Shown here piece after piece: positions 1 through 8,941 of a DNA stretch of 64,000 bases (positions are counted from its first letter, which is position 1; each line of letters begins with the position of its first letter). The notes under the pieces are model-generated. The model was not told the DNA's origin. It was given only the letters and a program-made list of their open reading frames with translations, and did not search any database. Made by a program: the position numbers and the translations under genes. The stretch lies in NCBI RefSeq assembly GCF_003063335.1, contig NZ_NERX01000003.1:1-64000 (forward strand), in the 5' to 3' direction. Origin of the DNA: Limnohabitans sp. MMS-10A-192 (lineage in GTDB: Bacteria > Pseudomonadota > Gammaproteobacteria > Burkholderiales > Burkholderiaceae_C).

Positions 1-1
1 G

Positions 2-316
2 ATCCCGGCGCAGCTGCACTCGGTGAACTTGGACATGCCGCTGCCCACCAACGCGCCCAAGAAGGCCGATCCGGTGGTGGTGAAGATCGATGTGGATGCC
101 AACAGTGTGATCAACTGGAACGGCAAGCCGGTGGCCAGCCGTGCAGAGCTGGAAGCCAAGTTGAAGGAGGCATCTGCCCAGCAGCCGCAGCCTGAGCTGC
201 ACATCCGCTCGCACGCCAAGGCGAAATACGAAGCGGCTGCGGCCGTGATGGCCAGTGCCCAGCGCATTGGCCTGACCAAACTGGGGATCGTGGGCTCAGA
301 GCAATTTGTGAACTGA
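2..316 (+). CDS. ExbD/TolR-type biopolymer transport protein, 5'-truncated by window edge
   Basis: This is the C-terminal ~104 residues of an ExbD/TolR-like protein; the reading frame is open to the first base, so the true start lies outside the window. ExbD/TolR proteins work with ExbB/TolQ in the inner membrane and pass proton-motive force to TonB or TolA. What is visible is the periplasmic domain: a strand with the pattern VVVKIDVDANSVINWNGKPV, then a short helix (RAELEAKLKEA), the strand ELHIRSHAKAKYEAAAAVMASAQ and a closing GLTKLGIVGSEQF, the family's typical order. The membrane helix with the key Asp is not in view. The frame ends 30 bp before the next gene, on the same strand. ExbD rather than TolR is the better fit by feel, but cannot be settled from this fragment. 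Confidence 0.85.
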   Translation: MPAQLHSVNLDMPLPTNAPKKADPVVVKIDVDANSVINWNGKPVASRAELEAKLKEASAQQPQPELHIRSHAKAKYEAAAAVMASAQRIGLTKLGIVGSEQFVN

Positions 317-345
317 CAGACATCAATCACGTCAATTGCAAGCCC

Positions 346-1215
346 ATGAATTTTGATGCAGTAGAAATCAATCGTCCCAGAGGAATGCCCCAAGGCATGC
401 CTCTGGGCAACGCATCCAATGAGCTACCCGAACAATGGCTCCATCTGAATTCAGATCTTGTTGTTCGAAATGTCAGAGTGGCAAAGCTCATGTCATTTCC
501 AGCTGCTGCTGGATCTGAAGTGAAAAACGAATCCATCATCATTGCCCCGGGTGGAGGAATGATGGTGATGGCCATAGCGCATGAAGGTGTGAGCTTGGCA
601 GAAAAATTTTCTGCTTTGGGTTATGACGCTTATGTTCTGCAATACAGATTGAATTTCACACCACATGACAATGATGAATTCAAAAAACATTGCTCAAACT
701 TCTATTCAAAATTACTGAAAGACGATTTTGGCAATGCAAATGCTGATCTCGATGTGCAAGATGCTGTCGAAGATCTTAAAGAAGCGGTCTCTACGATCAA
801 AAGTCACATTTCAAAGGCGCACGCTTCGATTCACTTTTTGGGCTTTTCTGCAGGTGCGCTAATCGGACGCCAATACATTTCCGAGAACCCCATTGATCAC
901 GACCTGTGCTCGCTTGGATTGATTTATGGTGATCTCACCACCATGAACATTCACTCCCCCAGGCTTCCGCATTTGTTTGGTGTCATGGCCAGTGATGATC
1001 CGCTTTTTTCAAGAAAAGGCGTGGGCATCATCCAAACATGGCATGAACATCAACTGGATCCAGAATTGCATTTTTTCCGCAATGGTGGGCACGGGTTTGG
1101 TGATCGCACCAATGGAAATACTTCTGACGCCTGGTTGAATCTTTACACCGAATGGCTGAAGAACGTTACGACAGTTACCAGCAAAGAGTCTCATGCAATT
1201 AAAACGACAAGCTGA
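346..1215 (+). CDS. alpha/beta hydrolase, acetyl-esterase-like
   Basis: A 289-residue probable serine hydrolase. The sequence shows an oxyanion-hole region PGGGMMVMAIAHEG (about residues 68-81), the strand YVLQYRLN, a nucleophile elbow GFSAG with Ser168, an acid candidate in SDDPLF (Asp217/218) and a C-terminal GGHGFG with His249. The PGGG...EG...YR pattern is typical of dienelactone-hydrolase/acetyl-xylan-esterase-like carbohydrate esterases. There is no signal peptide, so it should act in the cytoplasm. It overlaps the next hydrolase by 23 bp, so the two are probably cotranslated. Codon use is more AT-rich than in the genes from 9.4 kb on. Substrate unknown; deacetylation of a sugar imported by the neighbouring locus is an inference. 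Confidence 0.8.
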   Translation: MNFDAVEINRPRGMPQGMPLGNASNELPEQWLHLNSDLVVRNVRVAKLMSFPAAAGSEVKNESIIIAPGGGMMVMAIAHEGVSLAEKFSALGYDAYVLQYRLNFTPHDNDEFKKHCSNFYSKLLKDDFGNANADLDVQDAVEDLKEAVSTIKSHISKAHASIHFLGFSAGALIGRQYISENPIDHDLCSLGLIYGDLTTMNIHSPRLPHLFGVMASDDPLFSRKGVGIIQTWHEHQLDPELHFFRNGGHGFGDRTNGNTSDAWLNLYTEWLKNVTTVTSKESHAIKTTS

Positions 1216-2035
1216 TCAATGGGCTGAGGTCGATGGCCATCGCATTCGCTACTGGAAAAAAGGTAATTCATCATCGACCATTTTATTGATACATGGCATG
1301 GGCTGTTCATGCCTTGAGTGGTCGGAAAACATCGACTCATTAGCGGATCACTCAACGGTTATCGCTGTTGACATGGTGGGGTTTGGAAAAAGCGATAAGC
1401 CTGATGGATATGACTACAGTCCAGTGAATCAAGCGCGAACCTTAATCAAAATTCTTGGACATCTGCATGTAGAAGAAGTGCATCTGGTCGGCAACTCACT
1501 GGGTGGACGCGTCGCCATAGAAATGGCCAGCATGTTAGGAAATAGGGCAATAAGTCTGACTTTGGCCGCATCTGCCGGTGGAGCGGCTGATGCCCCTCAT
1601 GCTATGCGTTTACAAACGCTGCCCATCATCGGCAAGTTGCTGACAAAACCCGACCGTATCAAACATCAAGTTGGCTGGTCATCTGTATTTGTTGACCAGA
1701 GCCGACTTTCGCAGGAAAGGATCGATGAAAAGTTTCAAGATTCGCTGCGGCCAGGTGCACAAGCCAGCGCACTGGCCACCGTCCGTTCCATGATCGATCT
1801 TCGAGGTTTCAAACGCCGAGACATCGAACAGTTACACCAGAAGATTAAAGCGCTTGACACGCGCGTCTTGATCATCTGGGGTGATTCAGACCCGCTGCTG
1901 CCTGTTCACCATGCAGCCACATTCCAGGGTCTCTTGAAGAACTCAGAGGTTCATATTTTTGACCAGTGTGGACATGCCCCTCAAATTGAACAAGCAGACA
2001 AGTTCAACCAACTGTTGACGCAATTCATCAGTTGA
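1193..2035 (+). CDS. alpha/beta hydrolase (classical fold, GNSLGG nucleophile)
   Basis: A 280-residue alpha/beta hydrolase of the classical type. It has the HG dipeptide (LLIHGMG, about residue 34), the DMVGFGKSDKP loop, the nucleophile elbow GNSLGG with Ser102, an acid in WGDSDPLLPV and the C-terminal DQCGHAPQIEQ carrying the catalytic His. No signal peptide or membrane segment is seen. Members include meta-cleavage-product hydrolases, esterases and haloperoxidase-like proteins, and sequence alone does not choose between them. The ATG used lies inside the end of the upstream hydrolase (23-bp overlap). The gene converges on the MFS transporter gene, with about 110 bp between them. Confidence 0.85.
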   Translation: MQLKRQADQWAEVDGHRIRYWKKGNSSSTILLIHGMGCSCLEWSENIDSLADHSTVIAVDMVGFGKSDKPDGYDYSPVNQARTLIKILGHLHVEEVHLVGNSLGGRVAIEMASMLGNRAISLTLAASAGGAADAPHAMRLQTLPIIGKLLTKPDRIKHQVGWSSVFVDQSRLSQERIDEKFQDSLRPGAQASALATVRSMIDLRGFKRRDIEQLHQKIKALDTRVLIIWGDSDPLLPVHHAATFQGLLKNSEVHIFDQCGHAPQIEQADKFNQLLTQFIS

Positions 2036-2146
2036 CGTGCAGTCTAAAAATCTTCACTCCAAAACAGCGACTGGTCATGGCTGCGCCACGTTGCTACTTC
2101 TGCACCCCTTGCAAAAAGGGGGCAATTCCATATCAGATGTACTCGA

Positions 2147-3412
2147 TCAACGCACGCCTTTGATCGGGAAGATGGCCCATGCGCCCAGAACGGCATACAC
2201 TGCAGCCGCAAGAAACAAGGCATTGTAATTAGGGCTATCCGCATTACCCATGAACAAAAAGATCGGCGCTATTGCAGGTGCCAGAGTTTGTGGCATCGTG
2301 CCTGCAATATTGAAGATCCCCAAATCTTTGGCTGCATTGTTCTCAGGATCGGGCAGCACCTCAGTCACCAACGCCATATCCACTGCCAAATACACACCAA
2401 AAGAGCAGCTCATCACGCTCGCACCCAACAAGAATGAGTTGTAGTCGTTGGAGTAAGCAACCAAAACCAAGCCAATTCCGTACATTGCAGCCGATGTCCA
2501 AATGAAGAACTTGCGGTTTTTCATACGGTCCGACAGCCAGCCGCTCAAGAAACTGCTACCGATTTGAATGGCTGAGGTCACCAAATTCAGCTTCAACATC
2601 ACCTCAGGTATCGCACTGACTTCGTAGCCCAAACGATCCATCAAGAAGTAAACCTGGTACCCAAAAAAGGTGGCCATGGCCATGAAAAACATGAAGCGGC
2701 TGATAAAGGCCCAAGTGAAATCCAATTGGGCCATTGGATTGAAGTAAAAATCTTTGCCCAAACGACGCAACGAAAATGGCACACTGTTATCGGCTGTGCA
2801 TGGCGCATCACGGTATGAAGCACAAAGAACCATCACGGCAAGCAACAAGATTGCAGGCTCGATCAAAAACATGGCGTAAACATTTCCGTCTGTGAAGTTG
2901 GTCAACGCAATGCCTGCCAAAATGCCAGCTGGAATCGTCATTCCTAACGCTCCGCTGACCATGCCGCGTGTGCGCTGCGGAATTTTGTCAGGCAGCAGTG
3001 CCATTAAGGCCGCAGCCACAGCATTCAGGCCTAACTGCGTGAGGCACCAGCCTACCACCATCACCGCCACACCACCCCAGGCAATGAGGCCCAAGCCAAA
3101 TGTACCCACCAAGGTCCCCATGACCATCCAAATTTTTCGCTTGCCCCATGACGACTTCGTCCGATCGCTGAAATAACCTGCCAATGGATTGGCCAAGATA
3201 GCCACAACAGAACCAATTCCCAACAGCAAACCCAGCACTTGCTCTTTGTTTTCAGGCGCAATTTGTGCCACCCGCATGGCGATGGTCATCATGGGCGGTG
3301 TCAGCAATGCCATAGACAAGGCAAAGTACACCGCGATGAGGTTAAAAACAAACCAGTGCGAGGGATCGGGAATGTTGGGGCTGTGCCCCGGGATAGTGAC
3401 ATCATCGCTCAT
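2147..3412 (-). CDS. MFS transporter, sugar/glycoside (GPH or SLC45-like) type
   Basis: A 421-residue inner-membrane transporter with about twelve hydrophobic segments. The loop SDRTKSSWGKRKIWM after the second or third helix is the signature of sugar:cation symporters related to SUC/SLC45 and GPH proteins, and a second SDRMKNRK loop marks the pseudo-repeat. The start chosen (MSDDVTIPG) avoids overlap with the upstream GH3 gene, which ends 11 bp away. A longer reading from 3451 would overlap it. It likely imports the mono- or oligosaccharide that the TonB-dependent receptor at 5.2-7.4 kb brings into the periplasm. The exact sugar is not visible. Confidence 0.85.
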   Translation of the reverse strand: MSDDVTIPGHSPNIPDPSHWFVFNLIAVYFALSMALLTPPMMTIAMRVAQIAPENKEQVLGLLLGIGSVVAILANPLAGYFSDRTKSSWGKRKIWMVMGTLVGTFGLGLIAWGGVAVMVVGWCLTQLGLNAVAAALMALLPDKIPQRTRGMVSGALGMTIPAGILAGIALTNFTDGNVYAMFLIEPAILLLAVMVLCASYRDAPCTADNSVPFSLRRLGKDFYFNPMAQLDFTWAFISRFMFFMAMATFFGYQVYFLMDRLGYEVSAIPEVMLKLNLVTSAIQIGSSFLSGWLSDRMKNRKFFIWTSAAMYGIGLVLVAYSNDYNSFLLGASVMSCSFGVYLAVDMALVTEVLPDPENNAAKDLGIFNIAGTMPQTLAPAIAPIFLFMGNADSPNYNALFLAAAVYAVLGAWAIFPIKGVR

Positions 3413-3423
3413 GGTGTTATCTT

Positions 3424-5109
3424 TCAATAAATGGCATCGGGCAGTCCGCAATATGCATCCACTGGGCTCTTCCCAGTGAAGGTGCTGCGTCCCATCAATT
3501 TTTCGATCAATGCGCTTTGTACCTGCGGCGTAGCGGTGTAGGCATTAATGACGCAGGGCATGCGCGGTGCGTCATACAAGTAATAGGGATGGCCAAATGA
3601 GATGAGCATGGTGGGCTTATCCCACCACATCCGGCGCATGCCAGCCATGGCCCCCCCGTGCAGCTTTGCCCAGTCCAAAAATAGACGTGACTTGGTCAAC
3701 AGCGACTCCTGAGCAATGGCATAGATGATCAAGTCCGCATTTGCGCAGTCATCCAACTTATGGAGCGCCGGATCAAACACATGGACCTCAAAGCCCTCCG
3801 CCTGCAATGCCTCGTCTATGCCAATCCTGAAATCAGCATCGGCACCCAAAGGATGAACGTTCTCTTCTTTGAACATCCATACATGACGATAGCGCTGTGG
3901 GTTCAATGGCAAGATAGCTTGCGTATCCTTCACGCACGTGATCGATAAGTCAGACAAGCGCGACATGATCGCTTGGTGCTGCAGGAGATCGATGCTCGGT
4001 TCATCGACCGCATCGGTGGCAGATTGACGATGCACACCCAGTTTGGCTTTGAGTCCGAGCACACGAATAACAGCCTCATCTAAACGCTTGCCACTGAGCT
4101 GACCTGTTGCCAGGGCTTGTTGTAGGGTGTGAATATCTTCGGTGAGCGACTCTGAAAACAACACCATGTCACAGCCGTTTTCAATCACCTCGGGCAGCCA
4201 CTGGTGGCGAGGCCCCCAGCTTTCGAGCCCCCCCATCAACGTGGCATCCGAGACAATGAGGCCGTTGAATCCGAGGTCCCCGCGTAGCAATCCAAGATTC
4301 AAATGCTTGCTGATGGATGCGGGTCGATACAACTCCACCCCCTCTTCACCCTGTCTTTGCGCATAGGCAGGCAAAGCAATGTGGGCAGACATGATGGACA
4401 AAACTCCCGAATCAATGGCTCGTTTGTAAAGACGTCCAAAAACATCATGCCACTCGGACATGGCTAACGGATTGATCGTGGTGACTAAATGCTGATCTCG
4501 ATCGTCGTAGCCCTCGCCTGGCCAATGTTTAGCTGTGGTGGCGATGCCATTACGCTGGAACACGTCAATATGCAGTTGCGCCATGTCAGAAATCAAAGCA
4601 GGTTCACTGCCGTATGAGCGCGTTCCGACGATTGCACTTTGAAACGAATGATTGACATCCAGTACTGGAGAAAATGTCCAGTGAATGCCCAATGCTTTCA
4701 GTTCACTCGACAAAGCGTCCAAAGCATGGCCATACGTGGACAGACAATTTGCAGCCGCACAGCCCAGTTGATTGGGGAAAATGCTGGTCAGGCGGCCACT
4801 GGTCACACCCCCTTCCAAATCGGCGCTGACCAGTGGCGGAATGCGACTAACGCTCCTGACACGTGCAATAGCGGCTTGACACGCAACGGGGTCAGAAAAA
4901 TGAATCATGGATACGGCACCCAAAGGGTGCCGCTCAAAAGCCTGAAGTGCCGCTTCGTCTCCAGGCATGATTTGCAAATTGATCAATTGGCATATTTTTT
5001 CTTGCGGGCTGAGCTCGCAAAAAATTTGCCGCACCCAGTCGATCTCTGCAGCGGCAAGCGCAAACGGCGCCTTGCACAAGATGGAGGCAATAGGGTCTTT
5101 GTCGGTCAT
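3424..5109 (-). CDS. glycoside hydrolase family 3 (beta-N-acetylhexosaminidase-like)
   Basis: A 561-residue GH3 enzyme that would release sugar units from a beta-glycoside. The TIM-barrel domain shows VSADLEGG, FSPVLDVN, GTRSYGSEP, TAKHWPGEGYDDRDQH and the nucleophile motif GLIVSDATLMGG. In NagZ-type enzymes the loop reads KHFPGHG followed by a D-x-H dyad; here it is KHWPGEG followed by DQH, so the dyad His is kept but the loop differs. After about residue 370 comes a GH3 C-terminal domain, longer than in cytosolic NagZ of proteobacteria. No signal peptide, so it probably acts in the cytoplasm after uptake by the adjacent MFS protein. The start MTDKDP lies 16 nt past the terminator of the receptor gene. 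Confidence 0.85.
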   Translation of the reverse strand: MTDKDPIASILCKAPFALAAAEIDWVRQIFCELSPQEKICQLINLQIMPGDEAALQAFERHPLGAVSMIHFSDPVACQAAIARVRSVSRIPPLVSADLEGGVTSGRLTSIFPNQLGCAAANCLSTYGHALDALSSELKALGIHWTFSPVLDVNHSFQSAIVGTRSYGSEPALISDMAQLHIDVFQRNGIATTAKHWPGEGYDDRDQHLVTTINPLAMSEWHDVFGRLYKRAIDSGVLSIMSAHIALPAYAQRQGEEGVELYRPASISKHLNLGLLRGDLGFNGLIVSDATLMGGLESWGPRHQWLPEVIENGCDMVLFSESLTEDIHTLQQALATGQLSGKRLDEAVIRVLGLKAKLGVHRQSATDAVDEPSIDLLQHQAIMSRLSDLSITCVKDTQAILPLNPQRYRHVWMFKEENVHPLGADADFRIGIDEALQAEGFEVHVFDPALHKLDDCANADLIIYAIAQESLLTKSRLFLDWAKLHGGAMAGMRRMWWDKPTMLISFGHPYYLYDAPRMPCVINAYTATPQVQSALIEKLMGRSTFTGKSPVDAYCGLPDAIY

Positions 5110-5125
5110 AGTTGTTCGAACATGC

Positions 5126-5159
5126 AAAAAAAAGGGCCTGCACATGCTGTGCAGGCCCT
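5126..5159 (-). terminator. intrinsic terminator after the TonB-dependent receptor gene
   Basis: A perfect 11-bp stem (5133-5143 with 5149-5159) and a 5-nt loop are followed on the minus strand by eight U residues (5126-5133). It stands between the receptor gene, which ends at 5172, and the GH3 start at 5109. GH3 and MFS would therefore be read only by read-through or from a promoter inside the receptor gene. Confidence 0.9.
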
Positions 5160-5171
5160 CTTCGTGCCGAT

Positions 5172-7358
5172 TTAAAAACGGAAGTTGCTGCGAATACCCA
5201 CTGTGCGTGGTTCGCTCATGTAGCCGTAGTTGCCACCAAAGAAAGCAACAGAGCCCAACAGTTGAGATTTGTTTTCGATGTTTTTCACATACACCTGAAC
5301 ATCCATGGTGTCTTCTGCGTTGGCATATGTGAGCGACAAATTGGACTTCGTGAAAGCTTTTTGCTTGAACTGAATTGGTGCTGCCGTTGCAGTGCCAGTG
5401 TCAGTTGTCACATAAGAGGCTGAATACTTTGTACCCGCGTAAGCCGTCAAGCGTGCACCTGAAGCCAAATTCCAGTTGTGAGCGTAACCAAGGTTCAAAG
5501 TCACAGAAGGAGTTTTGTCCAGTGCTTTGCCCGAAAAATCAGTGCCATTTGGTGTTGTGTAGGTTTTGTATTTGGCTTTCAACAAACCCAAACTAGCGTC
5601 CAAACGGCCGGCTTTGCTCACGCGGTAGCGCGCTGAAACCTCAGCACCATCAACAGTGGCTGAACCGGTATTCACAGTCAACATGCTGCTGTTAACAACC
5701 CCCGACTTTTGCATGTCGGTGTAGTCGTAGTGGAAGATGGACGATGTCAACTGCAATGCATTGTCGAGGTATTTGCCGTTCAAACCCGCCTCGTAAGATG
5801 TGATTTTCTCAGGGCGGAAAATCAATTCAGGGTTTTTGCTGGTGTCGCCGTCATTGAAGCCACCGGATTTAAAGCCTGTAGAAACTGTGGCGTAGGCCAT
5901 TTCCGAAGCAGACAAGTCTTTCTCATAGCCCAATTTGTAAGTTGAGCTCCTCCATGTGGCTTGTCCAAACAATGGTGTCACAGCATTACCACTTGCAGAG
6001 TAGTCAGTGCCATTGAGCGCAAATACCTGTGTGCCGTCGCGTGATTTTTTGTCCTGAGTTGTACGAGCACCTACGATCACACGATCCGATGGGGCGATGC
6101 TGTAGCTGACTTGGCCGAAAAATGCATCTGAAGCATTGGTAACCAAGCGGTCCTGATACTGCAAGCCTGGGTAGCAAGCCGCAAAACCACCACACTGGCT
6201 GGGTCCAAAGGGGGCTGGTCCTGGCGCAGTCGGGCCAAACAGATAAAACGGTGCATTACCGTCGAGCAGACCGTTAGTGCCTGTTTCTTTAAAGTTGAAA
6301 TACCCACCCACCCACTGCAGCGGTGCCTTGACGTCTTTAGAGGAGAAACGCAACTCATGCGAAGCTTGCTCAACTTTAAATTGAGTCAATAAAAGCAATG
6401 GGCCTGTGCTGTAGTCTTCTTTGGTTTTTGTGCTGCGATTGCCGTAGATGTAGTTCAGGTTTGCAAACCCAACATCTGTGCTCAGCTCGGCTTTAAAGCC
6501 GGTCATTTTGTTGTCAAAACGCCCTTGGATCATGGGGCTGCTGTCGACCAGCTTCGTGGGAATTCCGTTTTTCAAATCGTAATAATTCGGACCGGTGGTC
6601 TTATTGGTGCTCTCGTCATACGACACATTGAGGCGCGTACTTGGAGAAAACTTGAGCAGCGCTTGCAAGCGTACCGAGTCCGTGTGGATGCTGTCTTGAT
6701 TTTGTGTAAAGCCGTTGGTGGCTGTTTTAGTTTCTGAGAAACCGTCGCGACGGTTGCTCGAAAACGCAGCTCGCAACGCCAAAGCGTCATTAACGGGCAG
6801 GTTGAACATGCCATCAACGCGTTTTTGTCCTAAATTGCCGAGTTCGACACCGACAGATCCTTCAAGCTTATTGCTGGGACCTTTAGTGATGACGTTGACA
6901 ACACCAGCATTGGCGTTTCGGCCGTACAGTGTTCCTTGTGGGCCGCGAAGCACCTCTACGCGCTCGATGTCATAAAAGGCTGCGCCAGCCCCTGACATAC
7001 GTCCCAAATACACGCCATCGATGTGAAATGCCGCCGCGGGATCACCCAATGTCGTGGTGTTTGTGTTTTCAATGCCACGGATGTTCACCACAACCGAGCT
7101 GTTACCTGCTTGACTGATCTGCGTGTTTGGCATCAAGTCAGTCAACGATTTGGCATCTGTAACGCCTTTGTCGCGGATGTCATCTGCACTGATGGCTGAC
7201 AGCGATGCGCCAACTTTAAGCGCCGACTGAGACACCTTGTTGGCCGTGACCACAATTTGATCTGCATCCGCTGTTTGCGCATGTGCAGCCACCTGGGCAT
7301 ACGTCGCCAACACGCCCAGCAATGCGATGGCCACCGGCCTTTTCTTGAAATTACCCAT
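5172..7358 (-). CDS. TonB-dependent outer-membrane receptor
   Basis: A 728-residue TonB-dependent receptor. It starts MGNFKKRP with an AGGAG ribosome site 7 nt upstream, then a signal peptide ending near AAHAQ, a TonB-box-like DQIVVTA, the plug domain (GIENTNTTTLGDPAAAFHIDGVYLGR, IERVEVLRGPQGTLYGRNANAGVVNVITK) and a 22-strand barrel that ends in the typical terminal aromatic (RSNFRF). It transports a bulky ligand across the outer membrane using ExbB/ExbD/TonB energy. Setting beside a GH3 glycosidase, a sugar-type MFS protein and a LacI regulator points to a carbohydrate ligand rather than a siderophore; that is inference. An in-frame extension to 7421 exists but would place the probable operator inside the coding region. 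Confidence 0.92.
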   Translation of the reverse strand: MGNFKKRPVAIALLGVLATYAQVAAHAQTADADQIVVTANKVSQSALKVGASLSAISADDIRDKGVTDAKSLTDLMPNTQISQAGNSSVVVNIRGIENTNTTTLGDPAAAFHIDGVYLGRMSGAGAAFYDIERVEVLRGPQGTLYGRNANAGVVNVITKGPSNKLEGSVGVELGNLGQKRVDGMFNLPVNDALALRAAFSSNRRDGFSETKTATNGFTQNQDSIHTDSVRLQALLKFSPSTRLNVSYDESTNKTTGPNYYDLKNGIPTKLVDSSPMIQGRFDNKMTGFKAELSTDVGFANLNYIYGNRSTKTKEDYSTGPLLLLTQFKVEQASHELRFSSKDVKAPLQWVGGYFNFKETGTNGLLDGNAPFYLFGPTAPGPAPFGPSQCGGFAACYPGLQYQDRLVTNASDAFFGQVSYSIAPSDRVIVGARTTQDKKSRDGTQVFALNGTDYSASGNAVTPLFGQATWRSSTYKLGYEKDLSASEMAYATVSTGFKSGGFNDGDTSKNPELIFRPEKITSYEAGLNGKYLDNALQLTSSIFHYDYTDMQKSGVVNSSMLTVNTGSATVDGAEVSARYRVSKAGRLDASLGLLKAKYKTYTTPNGTDFSGKALDKTPSVTLNLGYAHNWNLASGARLTAYAGTKYSASYVTTDTGTATAAPIQFKQKAFTKSNLSLTYANAEDTMDVQVYVKNIENKSQLLGSVAFFGGNYGYMSEPRTVGIRSNFRF

Positions 7359-7405
7359 GTCAATCTCCTGTTGAGTTTTGTCTTGTTTGTCCTGTATGCC
7401 AACGT

Positions 7406-7421
7406 ATGTTAACGTTAACAT
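7406..7421. promoter_or_regulatory. probable LacI-family operator (perfect 16-bp palindrome)
   Basis: The sequence ATGTTAACGTTAACAT is a perfect palindrome with a central CG, the form expected of a LacI/GalR-family operator. It lies 48 bp upstream of the receptor start codon and about 260 bp from the divergent LacI-type gene. Assignment to that regulator is inferred from position and symmetry. Confidence 0.75.
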
Positions 7422-7591
7422 GTTTGACTTTACTCAAAGTCACTGTCGTTTCACATTCGTAATTACCCTAAGCAAGACCCAGCCCACCGTCACAACTCAC
7501 AAGCTGAAAAAATTGAGCCGGTCCAGACTCGAACATTGACCAAGCATTGCCATGCCGAGCACCTCTCGGCTCAAAGTGGCGTGATGTCGTC

Positions 7592-7600
7592 AGTTAACAT
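7592..7600. promoter_or_regulatory. possible second operator half-site before the LacI-type gene
   Basis: The 8-mer GTTAACAT (7593-7600) repeats exactly one half of the palindrome at 7406-7421 and lies 80 bp before the regulator start. The other half is degenerate. It may serve autoregulation or looping; weak evidence. Confidence 0.35.
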
Positions 7601-7679
7601 GCTAGTTTTGGCCAATTTAGCTTGGCGATCACCCCACAGTTGAATATGACGACTGTCATCAGCGGTTTAGATCTTCAGA

Positions 7680-8729
7680 ATGCAGCAATCACCCAAAATC
7701 ACTATCAAGGAAGTTGCAGAAAAGTCTGGCGTGTCAGCCATGACAGTTTCCCGAGTCATCCGAAATCAAGGGCACATCGCCGAAGAGACAAAGAAGAGAA
7801 TCCTTCAAGTCATCGAAGAGTTGGGATACATCCCACTTCAATCCGCCAGAAATTTGTCGGGGTCGTTCCCACGAGTGATCGGCATTGTCATTCCCTCTTA
7901 CGAAGAGCTTCGAAAACTACGACAAGGTTACGAATACGAGTACGCGTTGCTGATGGGTGCCTTAAATATCTGCAACCAGTTCGGATATGCCGTGACCATC
8001 CTGGAAATCCGCAACGCCAATGATGTCAAGACCTTGATCAAGCGCATTGGCTCTCGTCAGATTGGCGCATACATCGTGGCTGCACCAGCAACGGAATATC
8101 CGGGCCTCTCCAAAACTCTGAAAGACAACGCCATCATCTTTTCCACCATCAGCGCAAACGACCCAGCCAGCTCAGATTTGAAGGTCATTGCTGATGAGAG
8201 AACCGCCACCTACAAGATGGCCCGCTCAATGATTGAGTTGGGTCACCAGCGTTTTGCATTCGTTGGAGGCAGCAATAAACAACGTGCCACCAAAGAACGA
8301 CAAAAAGGCTTCACTGATGCCATTCAAGAATGCAAATCTCAAAAGATCCAGTATGAGATTTACCAATGCGGCGTGTTCTTCGAAGACGGGTACAGGCAAG
8401 GTCTACACGTATTGCGCCAAAAAAACCGCCCTACCGCCATCCAGTGTTTGACCGATGACATTGCCGCAGGCGTTATCGCTGCAGCTCAGGAATTAGGAAT
8501 TGATCTACCCAACGAACTGTCCATCTGTGGCTTTGACAACTTTGGATTGGCTCGCAAAATTTCACCCTCATTGACTACGGCCCATCTGCCAGCAGAAGAA
8601 ATGGCAGAAATGGCAGCAAGACAAGTGATCAGAGCACTCGAGCGTAAAGAGCAAGATGAAGAGCTTGTCTTGGCGTGCGACGTGATCTTAAGGAGTTCGG
8701 TGGCCCAAGCAATTCGCAAATTGAATTGA
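7680..8729 (+). CDS. LacI/GalR-family transcriptional regulator
   Basis: A 349-residue repressor of the LacI family. The N-terminal helix-turn-helix reads ITIKEVAEKSGVSAMTVSRVIRN with the hinge helix SARNLSGS (about residues 7-63), and the rest is a periplasmic-binding-protein-like ligand domain ending in the usual SLTTAHLPAEEMAEMAA stretch. The protein probably represses the divergent receptor gene, and perhaps GH3/MFS, until a sugar binds. The ligand pocket cannot be read by eye. No clear Shine-Dalgarno lies before the ATG. It is transcribed away from the receptor across a 321-bp shared regulatory region that also holds a small hairpin at 7554-7570. Confidence 0.93.
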   Translation: MQQSPKITIKEVAEKSGVSAMTVSRVIRNQGHIAEETKKRILQVIEELGYIPLQSARNLSGSFPRVIGIVIPSYEELRKLRQGYEYEYALLMGALNICNQFGYAVTILEIRNANDVKTLIKRIGSRQIGAYIVAAPATEYPGLSKTLKDNAIIFSTISANDPASSDLKVIADERTATYKMARSMIELGHQRFAFVGGSNKQRATKERQKGFTDAIQECKSQKIQYEIYQCGVFFEDGYRQGLHVLRQKNRPTAIQCLTDDIAAGVIAAAQELGIDLPNELSICGFDNFGLARKISPSLTTAHLPAEEMAEMAARQVIRALERKEQDEELVLACDVILRSSVAQAIRKLN

Positions 8730-8941
8730 GCTGTCTGCAAATGCAAAATTTATCTGGCTCAAACGGGACTTTCTAGATTCAATGATTTGCCATCACCCAA
8801 CAATTGGCTGATAAAACTTCGCCGCTACTGGTGCCACGAAACGCGGTGCAGACGGCAGTGCCAACATAGATTGATGACCTGCCTCCATTCAGCAATGCAC
8901 CGTCTGGCTTACGGCAAGCTCAAGAACAACTGCTCGTTCAA

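Noticed and set aside
2105-2121. Small CCCCTT/AAGGGG hairpin as terminator for the MFS gene
   Set aside because: Short stem with no U-tract following on either strand; too weak.
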